Positions 49,901 to 57,919 of a stretch of 64,000 nt of DNA are shown in pieces; the first letter of the stretch is position 1; each line of letters starts with the position of its first letter. Source of the DNA: Symsagittifera roscoffensis (Eukaryota > Xenacoelomorpha > Acoela > Convolutidae). The DNA lies in NCBI RefSeq assembly GCF_963678635.1, contig NC_087068.1, positions 7,880,027 through 7,944,026 on the forward strand. Reading direction: 5' to 3'. The notes below the pieces were generated by a model, which was given only the letters and a program-made list of their open reading frames with translations, was not told the origin of the DNA and did no database searches. The position numbers were made by a program, and so were the translations under genes.

Positions 49901-52900
49901 ATGGTTTACCTGTACAGAGTTTGAGCAGTTTCTATTGCTAAGAATTTTTGTTTTTTCTTCCGAAGGGGTGTTTTTTGAATCCGAACTCGTCAAGATGGAA
50001 ATCTTTGATTTATGGAATAGCTCTGGTTTTATTTTGAATTTAATCATTTCTTATAACTGCTACAGTTTCGATTTCGATTAAAACAACTATTTCAGACTCA
50101 TCGTTTAAATCGAATATCGTAATGATTGAACCAGTTTGCTGTTCTTTGATCTATATTTGTTTTAGTTTGGTTATCTATGAAATTTATTGCTAATGTTGAA
50201 GTAATTTTTCAAAAATACTCAATAATTAGAAATGGGTTGCTTGAGTTTTCATTGATTGATAGCTGTCGTCTTTAAATAATTTGGAGTTATTAAAAAGTCG
50301 TAGAGCAGTGACATCGTCAATTCTTTTTGTTCGGGTCGGCTATTTTTGCTTGTAACCCTGTTTCTTGCTACTATGTTCATATGTACTAAAACAGAGACAG
50401 CCTATCTTGAGTGAAAGTTTTGCTTCAATATGATCAGTTTTTTGTCAATTTTAGGCAATGTATGTATGCGAACAGTATATTTCTATTGACTTCGAAGAAT
50501 TTGTAATTGCTCAAATTTCTCGACCATATAAAAATCTCTGATTTTTCGTGCTATCTTCATTATACGTTTGTTGTTGTGCGCTCGATTCAATACCAAATAT
50601 AGGTTTTTGGTTTAATATAAGAGCGTACCAATTTTTTATGAGATGAGTGAAACATATGATCATCTGGCAAAATGCAATCAAATTGTCTGCGACTTAAGAT
50701 TCATTTAGACCAAAGAAATTGAAAACACATTTTTTTGTTTTCATTTTCTGTGATGAGATGAATCAGAAAGCCCTGGGTTTTTTGAGCAATGGAGTTTGAT
50801 TCGACCGCATTAGGTCGCTGAACACAAACATAAAAAACATAGCTATTTTGATTGGGAAAAAATGATATAAGTAATATACGAAGAATTGACAATCTATAAA
50901 AACAATTATGACCAGGGTCTGAAGTGAACCTGCTGAGATACAGATATTGGAAAATATTTTTATGACTTTAAAAGTTTTAAGAGGGAAAACTTAAAGATCG
51001 ATACTTATATAGAGTGAAAATGACCTGTGATTTAAGTAGTGAACAATGATTTTATAGAGAGTTTTCACTTCAATTTTCAAAAATAAATAACTGAAATGTT
51101 GAGCCCACAAAATAAATGAGCAAGAGATGCAATCCGATAGTGTAAATTCGAATGATTGTAACACCTTTGCTTGTCACGATTTCTTTTTTTCGTCCCGATA
51201 AATTGTAATATCTGTAGGTTGCTACCTCATCTAATATGAAGCTTTAATGTAATTTTTGAGAGTCAATATTCAATTCAAAGATCTTTGGCTAAATTCAAAA
51301 GTCTCATAGTTGAAAGTCACAGGGATAGTTAATTAACATCTAAGATCATTTGTGATAAATTCTGGGTGTTTTTCTGAAGATCGACGTTTTTAATTGAAAT
51401 AGAGAGCTATCGGCATATCGCACTGTGGTTTTTCTATATACTGCGATCAACATCACAAAAACTATTGATAAATTTCGCAAATTTCTCTAGTGCTAATTCA
51501 CTGCCTTTATTGATAGGCACGGGCAGATTTATGGGGTGGGGCGGGGATGGGGGACGCCTTCTCTTCCTCCCCCCCTCAGGGATTCGACCCCCTGCCGACC
51601 CAAAGGGCCCCCCTTTGTACTATTTTGAGATATCCACATTTGGTGACGGACCCTAAAAATTTTCTAAAGGCGGATTATTTAAAGGGGGAGCGCCCGCCAA
51701 AAAAACGCAACTTTTTTAGTCAAAAATTTCTTAAAAGTGCCTAAAAACGCCTTTTTTGGCCTGTTTCTCAAAATTTTGACGGCGGCGCAGAAAATTTGAC
51801 CAAAACAGGGTCTTTTTAGTGCTTTGAGAGAGCTCGGAAAATCAATTCGGGTCGACCTAAGAAAAATGTCGACAGAAAATCTGCCCCCTTCGAGAAAATC
51901 CTTGATCCGCCCCTGTTGATAGGAGTCAAAATTGTATCCATAGATGCCATAGGGGGCGGTGGGATTGTTAAAGAAGATCTAATATAATTATACAAAAAAC
52001 CACAATTACTTCAAACGACAAACAAAAAACCACAGACCAATTAGTTTATTTTCTGAGCTTCCATTGCAGTTTTTTTTCTAGTCGCAAATTTCACACTGCC
52101 CATGAAGATTGAAAAAACGGAAGAAACAAACGCTGAATATACGTGCTCTGACTGGGATGAACAAGAAAGGACAAAAGACTATTCAGAATGTGAAGAAAAA
52201 CTAGAGGAAGTAAGGGGGTGTCCAAGACAACCGAGTGGGTTGAGTCATCCTGAGAGAGAGGATGCTTGGTGGGCCGAGAGGGAAGTTTTGACAGGTGCAA
52301 ATGAAAATCGGTGGAAATATGACATTTGTTGCTCCCAGGAAAACACCGAGGAGTCGGAGCAGATGAAAAAAATGGGCTTTTGCGATCCCAAAAAGTGTGA
52401 GTTTAATAGCGGCGCCACTTTTTGCATCCAGTCGCCACAAGAGAAATGCAAAGAGAAAAACAGCCAAAAAACTATTTACGTCTCAAACCAGTGCTGTTAC
52501 AGAGACGTCTCTTATACTGTTATAGAGTATAAGAGGAAAAAAGTTTGCGGTTGGATTAGAAGAATTTTGCGGTGGTTTAGTTTTGGTTTGGTTAACAGAT
52601 GTAAGTGGAAAACAGTTGTTGTAAGAGTTGAGAAAAGAGATAGGAGCCTCATTTTATCAGGAGAGGGATCAGGCTATATGTCAGTTCAAAAAAACTCCTT
52701 GTACAATGTGGTTCCCTACTATTATGATCAAATTCGAGCCTACGAAAGATGTACCACAGGTTCTGCGCCATCAAACGGGTTGGAGCTGTTTAAAAGACAC
52801 AGAAAAACAATAATTGCAGAATACAAACCACGCCGAAGCGTCTTCCCTCGTGGGGATCCAAGCATCCCGACCCTTGATGGTCTGCAGTACCCTTTCATGG

Positions 52901-55535
52901 GAATTGGAGTCTACACACTGCTCGAGTCTTCTCTTGAAGAATCGACAGCCATCCAGGCCAGCATGAGACGCTTGGGCAACGGAACCGTGTTTTCAGGACT
53001 CGCGTTATCTTACCCCAATCACTCGTTGGAATGTTATATTGACTCACGAGGCGAGTTTTCATACGCGTTAAACGGATACAAGATGACATTGGATGGTCCG
53101 AAGGATTACATTCTACACGGTTTCTCAGTGACTCGAAACACAAACAACAAACATTTCACATTCGAACTTCTTGAAAATAGCCTGAGTCTTCAAGTAATAA
53201 TTACGGACAATTACCTCAACTTTGTCATAACTCCCCCAGACGAATTCAGATCAAACATGGATGGACTCCTGGGGCATTTTGATGGCGACTCATCCAATGA
53301 TTTCACCGCGAAAGGTAAATTTTTTTCATTTTATAATAACAGGTTTTTTGATGAGACCGAAGTTTGAATTTTTCTCCTACTTAATCCAGTGTTGCGCAAA
53401 ATGCTGCTCCTCAAAAGGTCGCCACAAGAGATCAATTTTCATGTGAGAATTTTTCAATGTTTAACAGTTTTTTGAAATGTGCTTTAGATGGCACAGTTGT
53501 GCCGGTGGGTTCCGACCCATACGTCATACACGACCAATTTGGAGAGACATGGAAAGTGGAAGAATCTGATTGGCTGTTCAATCTATACGCTCACAGCGTT
53601 CAAATCAAAAATGACACAGAAAACGGCGTCGGTTTTGTTCCAGTGTTGGAACCACACTTCGCCTCAGATGGGAAACGTATCGAAGCTGAAAACGTAAGTA
53701 AAAAGAAACTTTTATCTTTGACCACTTTGACTCAGAAACATTTCCTCGTGGCAGATTTTAATTCGGAATTTTATCAGAGATCAGATCAGAAATTGATTTG
53801 GCGGAGAAAACTCACTTAAAAGATCTAATTTTATTTCATTTTAAGATGTACATTTTTGAAGAATCAACCCTAGTTTTTTGGCTCCAAAACATTTTGTAAG
53901 CTTGACGAGGATTTGTGCGCTAAAAAGGCCATTTTGCCTTAAGCTTTTTCTAAAAGATCATTGAGATAGTCACTTTTGTATATCTGATGTTGGTTTCAAG
54001 TTATATAATGCTTCCTATTTTTCTATGTTTTAGGCCTGCGATAACAACAAACACTGCCTGTTAGATGTGTATCTAGCTGGTATCGGAATGGCGGACAATT
54101 ACAAAGCTCTGGAAGAAACTTCCCGCAATGTCAATTTTTGGAACGAAGTCAGGATAGTGATGGATTCGAACGGAACGCTAAATTTTTCCCAGGCCTCTCT
54201 CGACGTATTCAACGACCCCACTTCTAATTTCACATCTGGGACCAACACAACGTTGTTTGATAACTCAACTTCCATTAATCTACAGGTAGTTGAAATTTCC
54301 CTAACTTAGGTTGCGCTGCGTCGAGATAAGCTAATATCAAAAAATTGTAATTGGTTCATTTTCCTTCCGGTGATAAAAAGTGTGTAAAAAGATTATCGTT
54401 TACAAAATCATTTTAGCATCAGTAATCATGCAAATAATAATTCAAATCAAGGTTGAGCTACGAAGCAAGATTTCAGATTACGGTACTTTTTTGCGTTTGT
54501 TTTCAAAATCTGGTGTCAATTTTTTCATTTCCAAACAAAATGCGGCGAAAAGAAAATTGATTGAATGATATGGCATCATTTATGTTTCAGACCCTGCCAC
54601 CAGGCCTTGAACATATAGAAAATGGTACAATTTTCAACAGAACAGATACTCGTTTCGACATGTTCCCTACTCTGGAGCCAGAAGGACCAGCGGAAACTAC
54701 TTCTGCAACCAACAGTCAACCCGTTTCTACTACGGCGCCAGAAGCAACAGCTGGATCTCCCTCTGGAGCCAACATTGAATTTGCTTCTACTGCGGCGCCA
54801 GAAGCACCAGCTGGATCTACCTCTGGAGCCAACATTGAACTTGCTTCTACTACGGCGCCAGAAGCACCAGCTGGATCTACCTCTGGAGCCAACATTGAAC
54901 TTGCTTCTACTGCGGCGCCAGAAGCACCCGCTGGATCTACCTCTGGAGCCAACATTGAACTTGCTTCTACTGCGGCGCCAGAAACACCCGCTGGATCTAC
55001 CTCTGGAGCCAACATTGAACTTGCTTCTACTGCGGCGCCAGAAGCACCAGCTGGATCTACCTCTGGAGCCAACATTGAACTTGCTTCTACTGCGGCGCCA
55101 GAAGCACCAGCTGGATCTACCTCTGGAGCCAACATTGAACTTGCTTCTACTGCGGCGCCAGAAGCACCAGCTGGATCGACCTCTGGAGCCAACATTGAAC
55201 TTGCTTCTACTGCGACGCCAGAAGCACCATCTGGAACTACTTATGAAAAGCCATCAAGTGAGAATGAAGATTCCTCGAGCAGTGAAGACGGAAAGTCTTC
55301 TCTTGAAGGTTGGAAAATTGCCCTAGTAGTCATGGCTTCTCTGATCGGTGCTGTGGTTGCCGTTGGAGCATCGATTGCTATCATCTCTATGTTAGTCATG
55401 AAAAACGCCGTCACACCTGGAGGCATGCAACAACCTCAAAGTCGTTACTATGAAAACCATGACAACTTAAATGAGCCAAACTCTCGCGAAAACACCAACA
55501 TGACTCGCAGTCAAATTTTTGATAACAGTATCTGA
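31074..55535 (+). CDS. NIDO-AMOP-VWD-mucin transmembrane protein (mesh/SUSD2/MUC4-like), 8 exons
   Basis: Joined exons 31074-31900, 34146-34261, 37710-38321, 38847-38978, 52082-53314, 53488-53693, 54034-54285 and 54591-55535 give 4323 nt, 1440 residues plus stop. Every junction has GT/AG and matching phase. Order: signal peptide (about 1-20), NIDO (about 100-330), linker, AMOP (about 590-720, with QCCY near 699), VWD (about 818-1040, starting RGDPSIPTLDG), Thr/Ser/Pro repeats (about 1172-1343), one transmembrane helix (about 1367-1390) and a tail of about 50 residues. NIDO-AMOP-VWD together is the signature of mesh (insect septate junctions), SUSD2 and MUC4, so a surface adhesion or epithelial barrier role is likely. 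No sushi or EGF module is visible, and the mucin part lies next to the membrane, unlike MUC4. The start was chosen as the first ATG in frame before the signal peptide. Confidence 0.9.
32497..34078 (+). pseudogene. Possible retroelement remnant in intron 1
   Basis: The frame at 32497-32805 (Asn/Thr/Lys-rich) and the frame at 32908-33198, which enters the 108-bp array, share a phase. The array in this phase reads as a basic Arg/Gln-rich peptide. The later frame 33854-34078 begins near VFVGGDLHC, which faintly recalls the GGDxNA motif of LINE endonucleases. The layout could be a LINE or gag remnant, but no decisive motif is present. Confidence 0.25.
32969..33727 (+). repeat. 108-bp tandem array, 7 copies
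   Basis: ATGTATCTCCCGTACC recurs at 33008, 33116, 33224, 33332, 33440, 33547 and 33654, giving periods of 108 (four times) and 107 (twice, through loss of one G in a GGGG run). Copies are nearly identical, so the array is young. Because 108 is a multiple of three, several frames stay open as 36-residue repeats; one reads RNVSPVPERGRPQRQQNQSQ. Confidence 0.95.
34036..34100 (-). repeat. Fragment of 541-bp repeat family
   Basis: GGAACATTCGGGGC followed by TTCTGATACGAGCAGTTTTG matches, in reverse orientation, the start of the units at 56163 and 56704. Only the terminal part is present. Confidence 0.7.
34146..34261 (+). CDS. Exon 2: middle of NIDO
   Basis: Acceptor TTTCAG before 34146; completes Ser from phase 2. 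It encodes DPGSFDLCYVLFDFFEIQW and ends at RVGINDGEG. Donor G|GTACGA at 34262 is phase 1 and fits exon 3. An open extension past the donor is described separately. Confidence 0.85.
34262..34437 (+). CDS. Possible read-through ending of exon 2 (second NIDO-like C-terminus)
   Basis: If the 34262 donor is skipped, the frame stays open for 57 codons to TAG at 34435-34437. The encoded stretch, TTVEDFTKLTRLKSNALAHG then AFRQNL, resembles the last strands of a NIDO domain (usual form: leucine-rich part, SN, then GxxxFR). Exon 3 supplies an equivalent segment (SSQLKKLYLFSNIRDPG). The short product would be a soluble NIDO-only protein of about 370 residues. It could also be a decayed duplicate exon. 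Confidence 0.4.
34520..35465. repeat. AATCGATT/GGATTATAATGG-rich repeat block with G-rich centre
   Basis: Both sides (34520-34755 and 35275-35460) are dense in self-complementary words such as AATCGATT, TTATAATCGATT and ATTATAATGGATT. The centre (34905-35110) is a G-rich tract on the plus strand. It looks like a repeat-derived element, possibly non-autonomous, but I could not fix terminal repeats. Confidence 0.5.
37710..38321 (+). CDS. Exon 3: end of NIDO and linker
   Basis: Acceptor TTGTAG before 37710; phase 1 in and out. SIVELPYAGSSQLKKLYLF then SNIRDPGLWLYS finishes the NIDO fold. The rest is a linker of about 170 residues with several Cys and hydrophobic strands (WYFREPVVVILVLDTVPI) that I cannot assign. 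Donor AAC|GTGAGT at 38322. Confidence 0.9.
38322..38846 (+). other. Intron 3
   Basis: 525 bp, GTGAGT...AATAG. No feature recognised inside. Confidence 0.85.
38847..38978 (+). CDS. Exon 4: Pro-rich linker
   Basis: 132 nt, phase 1 both sides. It encodes PDDPGSKGPPPAKDIA followed by QFQYNISLEVDGDTEIIRLH. Donor GTT|GTAAGT at 38979. A symmetrical phase-1 exon could be skipped without changing frame. Confidence 0.8.
39007..39410 (+). mobile_element. hAT-type MITE, copy 1 (39015-39402)
   Basis: The ends CACCAGTGGATCT and AGATCCACCTATG are imperfect inverted repeats. Flanks CAATCAGA and TAATCAGA (7 of 8 identical) are an 8-bp target duplication, the hAT hallmark. The interior aligns with the copy at 51518-51915 (TTCGACCCC.TGCCGACCC, GACGGACC.TAAA, CGCCTTTTTTGGCCT, GAGCTCGGAAAATCAATT). 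It has no coding capacity and would need a transposase in trans. Confidence 0.85.
39494..40481. mobile_element. TA-flanked MITE with nested palindromes
   Basis: The left end ACACCCGGGTTGAC and the complement of the right end, GTGCCCGGCTTGAC, match at 10 of 14 positions, and both sides are flanked by TA, as for Tc1/mariner-type elements. The interior repeats AATGCTTATCATACAATTTT and its complement many times, often around CATATATG palindromes, so single strands can fold extensively. No transposase ORF is present. Confidence 0.6.
41068..42389. mobile_element. 1.3-kb terminal-inverted-repeat element rich in GGATTCCGC
   Basis: The left end CATTACAAGTCCAAACTG matches the complement of the right end CATTACAAGGCCAAACTA with 20 of 22 bases identical over the full repeat. 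Inside, GCGGATTCCGC and its complement recur more than ten times (41200-41380, 42070-42360), and 41885-41940 holds a 12-bp tandem (GAGATCGAAGTT). No ORF of note. Non-autonomous DNA transposon or fold-back; superfamily unknown because the target duplication is unclear. Confidence 0.7.
42723..42948 (-). repeat. Ty1/copia 3' LTR (226 bp)
   Basis: Aligns with 47364-47592; shared words include TTGCAGCGACAAA, ATATGGTAAATC and TTGCTCGAACCAATG. The two LTRs differ at many sites, so the insertion is old. Confidence 0.88.
43050..44440 (-). pseudogene. Ty1/copia reverse transcriptase and RNase H remnant
   Basis: 43565-43359 carries EKHWKAKKMSRFLLGTKF then SYSDAHCARNIDNRRSTS, the copia RNase H signature (HWxAxKRxLRYLxGT...GYxDADxAxDxxxRRST). 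Downstream, 43.3-43.1 kb reads FLTTEAEHNAAVE, then SVDNQACF and KTKHFAIKQHFFRE, all copia RNase H motifs. 44.4-43.6 kb holds decayed RT. Many in-frame stops. Confidence 0.85.
44450..45400 (-). pseudogene. Ty1/copia integrase remnant
   Basis: About 45.24-45.13 kb reads HCGMGYNYYKILSQLEQHVE, the pre-integrase segment (usual WHxRLGHxN...L). About 45.1-44.9 kb has HTDILAPIDPIAEDGHRYAV, the start of the integrase core with its first Asp. The frame 44658-44458 lies at the C-terminal side. Stops are frequent. Confidence 0.75.
45554..46600 (-). pseudogene. Ty1/copia gag and protease remnant
   Basis: 45745-45554 ends with LVIDSEATSNTIKHREMF, the copia protease active site (usual WxxDSGATSHM) with Gly changed to Glu. 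About 46.35-46.1 kb on the minus strand reads GSKAWDILRKMFKSLE, the copia gag (UBN2-type) pattern. Between them, about 45.82 kb, a Cys/His-poor remnant lies where the zinc knuckle is expected. Confidence 0.75.
47350..47363 (-). promoter_or_regulatory. copia primer-binding site (initiator tRNA-Met half type)
   Basis: On the minus strand GGTTGTGGGCTCAG abuts the 5' LTR. The complement of the tRNA-iMet anticodon stem-loop is GGTTATGGGCCCAG, 12 of 14 identical. Confidence 0.75.
47364..47592 (-). repeat. Ty1/copia 5' LTR (229 bp)
   Basis: Partner of 42723-42948. The plus-strand open frame 47407-47664 runs antisense through it and is not a gene. Confidence 0.88.
48060..49292. mobile_element. Fold-back element with about 210-bp inverted arms
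   Basis: Arm 48060-48268 is the imperfect reverse complement of 49072-49292. Shared words include GTGGCAAATTATCCG, AATTGAATTGAGGCAAGCTAAT, ACTTGCACTT and GAAATCTT. The loop contains an inverted copy of the 541-bp repeat (48297-48776) and a second, inner inverted pair (48727-48775 with 48913-48960). No transposase ORF. Likely a non-autonomous DNA element. Confidence 0.75.
48297..48776 (-). repeat. 541-bp repeat family, reverse copy
   Basis: Reverse complement of the tandem units at 56163-57246: GTAACGG..AAATTGTGCTCGGG, ACTAGCCATTTTTGA, TTAACGCGTTA, TTCCAAATTGGTTGAAGAA and GGAACATTCGGGGCC all align in order. Confidence 0.85.
51510..51923 (+). mobile_element. hAT-type MITE, copy 2 (51518-51915)
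   Basis: A perfect 8-bp target duplication TTGATAGG (51510-51517 and 51916-51923) brackets ends CACGGGCAGATTTA and GATCCGCCCCTG, which form a short inverted repeat. The interior matches the copy at 39015-39402. The open frames 51465-51744 crossing it are not genes. Confidence 0.93.
52082..53314 (+). CDS. Exon 5: AMOP and most of VWD
   Basis: Acceptor TTTTTCTAG before 52082, phase 1. Cys-rich AMOP region: GCPRQPSG, DICCSQ, CDPKKCEF, then NQCCYRDVSY, which matches the AMOP hallmark CCY. A basic insert (KKVCGWIRRILRWFSF) sits inside or after AMOP. VWD begins RGDPSIPTLDGLQYPFMGIG and runs to MDGLLGHFDGDSSNDFT, both strongly conserved VWD landmarks. Donor AAAG|GTAAAT at 53315. In mesh-type proteins AMOP and VWD are extracellular interaction modules. 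Confidence 0.93.
53488..53693 (+). CDS. Exon 6: end of VWD
   Basis: Acceptor GCTTTAG before 53488; phase 1 in, phase 0 out. It includes HDQFGETWKVEESDWLF, the usual post-VWD segment (FGxxWxVxxSxSLF). Donor AAC|GTAAGT at 53694. Confidence 0.92.
54034..54285 (+). CDS. Exon 7: VWD C-terminal extension
   Basis: Acceptor GTTTTAG before 54034; phase 0 both sides. ACDNNKHCLLDVYLAGIGMA matches the C8-like segment that follows VWD in mesh/MUC4 proteins (C...C.yD...TG...A). Several NxS/T sites follow. Donor CAG|GTAGTT at 54286. Confidence 0.9.
54591..55535 (+). CDS. Exon 8: mucin repeats, transmembrane helix, tail
   Basis: Acceptor GTTTCAG before 54591, phase 0. After about 45 residues come 8 full and one partial copy of a 20-residue repeat, then an acidic Ser-rich spacer (SSENEDSSSSEDGKSS), a helix (ALVVMASLIGAVVAVGASIA and on to ISMLVM), a Lys stop-transfer, and a Tyr/Asn-rich tail ending in DNSI. 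Type I topology follows from the signal peptide and this helix. Confidence 0.95.
   Translation, partial: TLPPGLEHIENGTIFNRTDTRFDMFPTLEPEGPAETTSATNSQPVSTTAPEATAGSPSGANIEFASTAAPEAPAGSTSGANIELASTTAPEAPAGSTSGANIELASTAAPEAPAGSTSGANIELASTAAPETPAGSTSGANIELASTAAPEAPAGSTSGANIELASTAAPEAPAGSTSGANIELASTAAPEAPAGSTSGANIELASTATPEAPSGTTYEKPSSENEDSSSSEDGKSSLEGWKIALVVMASLIGAVVAVGASIAIISMLVMKNAVTPGGMQQPQSRYYENHDNLNEPNSRENTNMTRSQIFDNSI
54726..55240 (+). repeat. 60-bp coding minisatellite (mucin repeat)
   Basis: The unit encodes TAAPEAPAGSTSGANIELAS. Copies start every 60 bp from 54726 to 55206, nearly identical even at silent sites. Ser/Thr/Pro/Ala content suits O-glycosylation. Confidence 0.97.
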
Positions 55536-56160
55536 GATTGAGACTAATCTCAAATTAAAATCAGCTAATCTAATCCTGGTCACATACTAACTAAGAACAG
55601 AGCTTAAGTCGAGGCTTATAAACATATTTTGGTGAATTGAATTGCTGTTTTTTATGCGGAAAAGTAACAACCCGAAATTTACTTCTAGCTGTAAATGTGC
55701 TACAGAATGCATTTTAGATAGATGAACTAATGGTTCTTAAGTTGATGTGACTTGATCTCGAAATTGTACTTTATTAAAGACTAACAGACTGATGTTATAT
55801 ATTTTTAATGCCTATAATTTAGATGCTTATTTCATATGCCTTGATATTACACTGCTGAAATTCTAACGCTTCAATATACTTTTAAAGTTTACCACATCTT
55901 TTTATTCTGCGGGCTTTACCAGATATAAAGAATACAGATGAACTGATGGACAGATTTTGTTGAATGGCGCACTATTTATGTGCTCTGATAATATAGATTT
56001 GGGACTACTTTGGCCTATTTGGGTGGCGTGCGTGGTTCATAATGGAGGGACCGAGACTTGAAAGTTTTTTTTTAGTTTTTCTGAGCCAATCAGAATTGAG
56101 TATTCAAAAATCTCAAAAAAAATCGCAAAAACCAAGTAAAAGAAAAACTCTGGGGTCATT
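55536..56160 (+). other. Probable 3' UTR and downstream flank
   Basis: No coding after the stop. ATTAAA at 55773-55778 is the best polyadenylation signal candidate; a full AATAAA is not seen nearby. Confidence 0.4.
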
Positions 56161-56162
56161 AA

Positions 56163-56255
56163 AAACAAAACTGCTCGTATCAGGACGAGGCCCTGAATAT
56201 TCCGACTGCCTTTTGAGGTCTATGAAACAGTAAAAACATGAAAAATTAAATGTAG

Positions 56256-56289
<34 letters not shown>

Positions 56290-57246
56290 TAATTTAAGAT
56301 TTTTGCAAAAATCAACCACCTACGCATTTAAAATACACAGTGATAATTTTCGTTACTGGTAACATATCAATTATGGCAAATAAGCTTCTTGCATCCAACT
56401 TGGAACGATCATCTAAGACGGATTAAATCTCAGCTTAAGCGTTAATAGCGCGAAGTATATCGCGGGTTAATTGTCCCAAATTGGTCAAAATGGCAATCTT
56501 GAACATCCCAAAAATTTCTTAAAACAAAGATCAAAAGTGAAATTTTTTTTCAAAATTAAGCCCAAAACAAAAATACCTTTTGAATAATATTTACAAAATT
56601 CCGTCAAAAATGGCTAGTTAAGAAGTCGAAATATGTCTGCAGAACAAATCCCACCCCGAGCAGAATTATTCCGCTACTTTCGTTACGAAAATCGAAACAA
56701 TAATAACAAGACTGCTCGTATCAGGGCGAAGCCCTGAATGTTCCGACTGCCTTTTAAGGTTTATGGAGCAGTAATAACATTAAAAAGTTCAATGAAATAA
56801 AATAAAATGAAAAAAAAAAATCTAAAATTTGAAATTTTTTTAAATAAAAATCATCACCCCACACGCCATATAAAGTACAAAAGGATAGGTTTCGCTCCTT
56901 GTAACAAACCAATTATGGCAAATAGGCTTCTTTTAACCAATTTGGAACGATTACGTAGATGGATTAACTCTCCGCTTACGCGTTAATAACGCGAAATATA
57001 TCGCGCGTTAATTGTCCCAAATTGGCCAAAATGGCAATCTTTAAACCCCCATAACTTTACAAAAAATGATCACAGGTGAAATATCTTTTCAAATTCAAGC
57101 TCAAGACAACAATAGCTTTCGGATGATATAAAAAAATTCCGTCAAAAATGGCTAGCTAAAAAGTCGAAATTTGTCTGAAGAAAAGAAAACCAACCCACCC
57201 CGAGCACAAACATTCCGTTACTTTCGTATCGAAAGTCGGAACAATA
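56163..57246 (+). repeat. Two tandem copies of the 541-bp repeat
   Basis: CTGCTCGTATCAGG recurs at 56171 and 56712 (period 541). Both units share AATTATGGCAAATA, TTGGAACGAT, GCGTTAATARCGCGAA, GTTAATTGTCCCAAATTGG and TTCCGTCAAAAATGGCTAG in order. A short (AT)n run lies at 56258-56287 in the first unit. Related copies: 48297-48776 reversed, 34036-34100 partial. Confidence 0.9.
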
Positions 57247-57540
57247 ACCGATCAAAAATAAGCAAACCAATGAATTTTCAGCTGAAGCGAATTCAAAGTC
57301 GGCTATTGGAAAAATTTACAAAATAAATAAAAACTGCTCTTATAACTGTAGGAACTTACAGCAAAACGTTGCTGTGCTTCTAATTTACATTTTCTGTTTG
57401 TAACGCTTTTGGTTTTAAGCAAAATCAGTTAGCCAATAGGAACGTCTAACATTTCTGATTTGTTAAAAGTTTTCCATCATTCGGTACCTCCGTCATGAGA
57501 GTAAACCCCACCGATTAGAGAGAATTACCACACGCTCTAG

Positions 57541-57650
57541 AAATGCAATTTCTGTTAACTCGTAGATTAAAGCGGTTGTTTGAATGCAACTTCTGTTAAC
57601 GAGTAGATTATTGCGGTTGTTTTGATGAAATTTCCTTTAACGAGTAGGCT
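57541..57650 (+). repeat. About 50-bp tandem repeat, about 2.3 copies
   Basis: TTTCTGTTAACTCGTAGATTA, TTCTGTTAACGAGTAGATTA and CCTTTAACGAGTAGGCTT recur, with GCGGTTGTTT between them. Confidence 0.8.
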
Positions 57651-57919
57651 TCAAAATTTATTTGCCTAAGATACTTTGTTACTAAAGGAGAAGTACATAA
57701 TTAAACTGTTTGAATTAAGTCGAGTAACTAAAATATACATACTGTTGAATATAGAAAACTATCTTATTCGACGAGGACCTAAAATGAGCTAAGAAGCTCT
57801 TCTAATTTGAACCCGTGTGAGGAAAGGAATGACCTGATTGGAATCACTATGTAAGGAAACGTTTAAAAGAAGAGAATGTATTGGTTTCTCTCTTATCTTG
57901 CATATTGAGTTAGGACCGA

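Larger units (their letters stand above)
38979..52081 (+). other. Intron 4, 13.1 kb, packed with mobile DNA
   Basis: GTAAGT...TTTTTCTAG. It contains two hAT MITEs, a TA-flanked MITE, a 1.3-kb TIR element, a complete Ty1/copia element and a fold-back element. Stretches 42390-42722, 47593-48059 and 49293-51509 show nothing I recognise. Confidence 0.85.

Noticed and set aside
51465-51744. Gly/Pro-rich plus-strand frames
   Set aside because: They fall inside the hAT MITE.
54622-55326. Long Leu/Arg-rich plus-strand frame and a 159-codon minus-strand frame across the mucin repeats
   Set aside because: The 60-bp unit is a multiple of three, so all stop-free frames stay open. Only the frame joined to exons 1-7 by splicing phase is supported.
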